Shown one piece after another: positions 46,505 to 47,444 of a stretch of DNA of 47,444 nucleotides (within the stretch, counting starts at the first letter, position 1; every line of letters begins with the position of its first letter). The stretch is from a virus. A program made the translations under genes and the position numbers. The stretch lies in IMG/VR virus record IMGVR_UViG_3300044447_000013, positions 1-47,444 of that record. One strand, written 5' to 3'. The notes beneath the pieces were generated by a model. The model made no database searches. It saw nothing but the letters and a program-made list of their open reading frames with translations, and was not told the DNA's origin.

Positions 46505-46978
46505 TTATTTCGCATTCTTTTTGGCCTCAAGCGCGAGCGCCTCTCCGACCGTAATGCCGCGCCGTGTCCGGTTGTACTTGCGCATAAGATCCCTCAAGTT
46601 CAACGCCTCTTTCAGTTTCGGATCGCCGCGCCGACGATCCGTGTGCGAAGCGCCCAGCATCCTGCAATAGCTCCGAACCCCGGTATAGGTGGCATCGCGC
46701 AATGCGCTTCGTTTCGTCTTCGAGATGGCAATCCTAAGCGGAAGATGATCGAAGCCCGGAAGTAATATCTGTTTACGCTCGTCTTTGGCCCTGGCTGCGC
46801 GCTCAGCCCGAATCAGCCTCACGAAGTGATTTAGTAAAAGTTGGCCGCTCAGCTCACCAATAAAGTTCGGATCGGCCGTCGAAATCAAACGCGGCGCGAG
46901 TTGGACGGCGGGGAGCTTGGGCTCCAGAATAAGGCTGTCGCGAACCGCTTCCTCCGCCGTCGCCTGCAAGCTCTTCAT
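46505..46978 (-). CDS. Hypothetical protein of the right-end control region, 157 aa
   Basis: ATG at 46978 preceded by GGAGGGTGAC, a strong ribosome binding site, preferred over a GTG at 47026. Upstream lies a 14-bp palindrome GGCTCCGCGGAGCC. Mostly helical, basic C-terminal half (ISKTKRSALRDATYTGVRSY, LRDLMRKYNRTRRGITVGEA). No clear HTH. Location between the conversion gene and the early operator makes it a candidate regulator or partner, unproven. Confidence 0.65.
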   Translation of the reverse strand: MKSLQATAEEAVRDSLILEPKLPAVQLAPRLISTADPNFIGELSGQLLLNHFVRLIRAERAARAKDERKQILLPGFDHLPLRIAISKTKRSALRDATYTGVRSYCRMLGASHTDRRRGDPKLKEALNLRDLMRKYNRTRRGITVGEALALEAKKNAK

Positions 46979-47050
46979 GTCACCCTCCACGGCTCCGCGG
47001 AGCCGTCCAGCAGTCAAATTGACCACAGTCTGTATTTGTGAAAAACAGTG

Positions 47051-47230
47051 CTACTTACCCGCCCTGTACTTTTGCATCGCGATCCGCTTCTTGCACTTCG
47101 CGCACACTCCGCAGGCGCAAGTAGGAGCGCGCCCGCCTGAACGATTCACCACCAGCGCGGAGCGCCGCCGCCCAACCTCTGAATACAACTCGGCATCGGG
47201 AATAGATGCCAGATCGATCTTCTTCGCCAC
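47051..47230 (-). CDS. Small CxCxxCxxC zinc protein, 59 aa
   Basis: GTG at 47230 to TAG at 47051: MAKKIDLASIPDAELYSEVG, RRRSALVVNRSGGRAP, then TCACGVCAKCKKRIAMQKYR. The Cys cluster plus basic helix is typical of small phage DNA-binding zinc proteins. The alternative overlapping frame lacks any such motif. Divergent from the right-end early promoter, with the CTACAAC operator between, it is a good candidate for the regulator that binds it. Confidence 0.6.
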   Translation of the reverse strand: MAKKIDLASIPDAELYSEVGRRRSALVVNRSGGRAPTCACGVCAKCKKRIAMQKYRAGK

Positions 47231-47273
47231 GAAAATAAGTTACCACAACTTCAACATGTAGTAATCTTTTCTC

Positions 47274-47302
47274 TTGACTACAACTCCATGACGTTGTAGA
47301 TT
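47274..47302 (+). promoter_or_regulatory. Early promoter (right allele) with CTACAAC/GTTGTAG operator
   Basis: TTGACT (47274-47279) and TAGATT (47297-47302) with 17-nt spacing. A perfect inverted repeat CTACAAC-N8-GTTGTAG (47278-47299) covers the spacer. Downstream sequence is homologous to the left end, but the operator is unrelated to the left one. Confidence 0.75.
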
Positions 47303-47321
47303 AGAAGAGTACCAAGCAAGA

Positions 47322-47333
47322 CGGCGAAAGCCG
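47322..47333 (+). promoter_or_regulatory. Leader hairpin, right copy
   Basis: CGGC-GAAA-GCCG; same loop as the left copy (85-98) with one base pair fewer in the stem. Confidence 0.6.
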
Positions 47334-47335
47334 CA

Positions 47336-47444
47336 AAAGGGAGTAAACACCAGATGGCAACACAGTTCACCGCATACAACGAATACATGGCCGCGTTCGA
47401 CGCCGAACAACGCGCTCGCGCTCGCTCGGCCGCGTTCCTCACGG
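47336..47444 (+). repeat. 109-bp terminal direct repeat, right copy
   Basis: Identical to 99-207. The window ends inside the first early gene. Confidence 0.9.
47354..47444 (+). CDS. Early hypothetical protein, second copy, 5' part only
   Basis: ATG at 47354; the 30 complete codons present are identical to those at 117. Runs off the window end. It is either the same gene reached again on a circular or permuted genome, or a true second copy behind another promoter. Confidence 0.8.
   Translation, partial: MATQFTAYNEYMAAFDAEQRARARSAAFLT

Noticed and set aside
1-47444. CRISPR arrays, rRNA or tRNA genes
   Set aside because: No regularly spaced repeats of spacer type, no T-arm-like GGTTCGAAT signature with cloverleaf, and no rRNA-like stretch was found by eye.

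Overview
The window looks like one nearly complete genome of a temperate, tailed double-stranded DNA phage (or excised prophage) of a GC-rich bacterium. It carries a tyrosine integrase, small and large terminase subunits, portal, Mu-F-like minor head protein, prohead protease/scaffold, decoration protein, major capsid, head-tail joining genes, major tail protein, a tail-assembly chaperone pair with a -1 slippery site, a 1135-residue tape measure and a large tail-tip protein. There is no sheath gene, so a long non-contractile (siphovirus-type) tail is inferred. The host cannot be named from the sequence; heavy use of GTG starts, GC-rich third positions and proteins ending in KRW/RKGA-type basic tails would suit a soil bacterium, but that is a guess. 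I recognise no endolysin, no classical CI-type repressor, no DNA polymerase and no tRNA.

Layout: (1) 1-2034, rightward early operon of seven small genes behind a strong operator-covered promoter, closed by a terminator. (2) 2167-3160, basic histone-like peptide and a leftward integrase whose promoter is overlaid by palindromes. (3) 3258-9542, leftward block of small accessory genes (zinc-finger proteins, HTH proteins, an HNH nuclease, an exported collagen-like protein), many with 4-nt GTGA/ATGA overlaps. (4) 9531-12065, a 296-bp insertion with a branched hairpin, then a leftward replication module: an initiator-like protein with palindromic iterons inside and upstream of its gene, as in lambda O/ori. 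(5) 12274-14925, rightward regulators including a sigma-70-family factor. (6) 14964-17675, a GIY-YIG homing nuclease and the terminase pair. (7) 17768-23657, an unusual cassette between terminase and portal with four glycosyltransferase-like enzymes, two methyltransferases, a LuxR-type HTH, an HNH nuclease and small membrane proteins. (8) 23660-45418, virion genes. (9) 45405-47230, leftward lysogenic-conversion type acyltransferase plus two small genes, running back to a second copy of the early leader.

Three repeated signals cross these modules. First, seven starts are preceded at fixed distance by CGACGACT(A/T) followed by 6-7 nt ending GC or GG. Second, a conserved 26-28 codon leader ORF with a built-in hairpin occurs three times, each time overlapping the start codon of a different gene. 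Third, a peptide/DNA element encoding D-x-(I/V/M)-D-(T/A)-R-(A/S)-T-E occurs six times, mostly near N-termini of unrelated small proteins.

The two ends share a 109-bp exact direct repeat covering the start of the first gene, but the promoters in front differ. Both are well-spaced sigma-70 promoters; the left one is covered by two ATGCT-N6-AGCAT palindromes, the right one by CTACAAC-N8-GTTGTAG. The leader hairpin between promoter and gene shows compensating changes. I read this as two immunity-type alleles of the same early control region, captured at the two ends of the contig, or as a genuine duplication.
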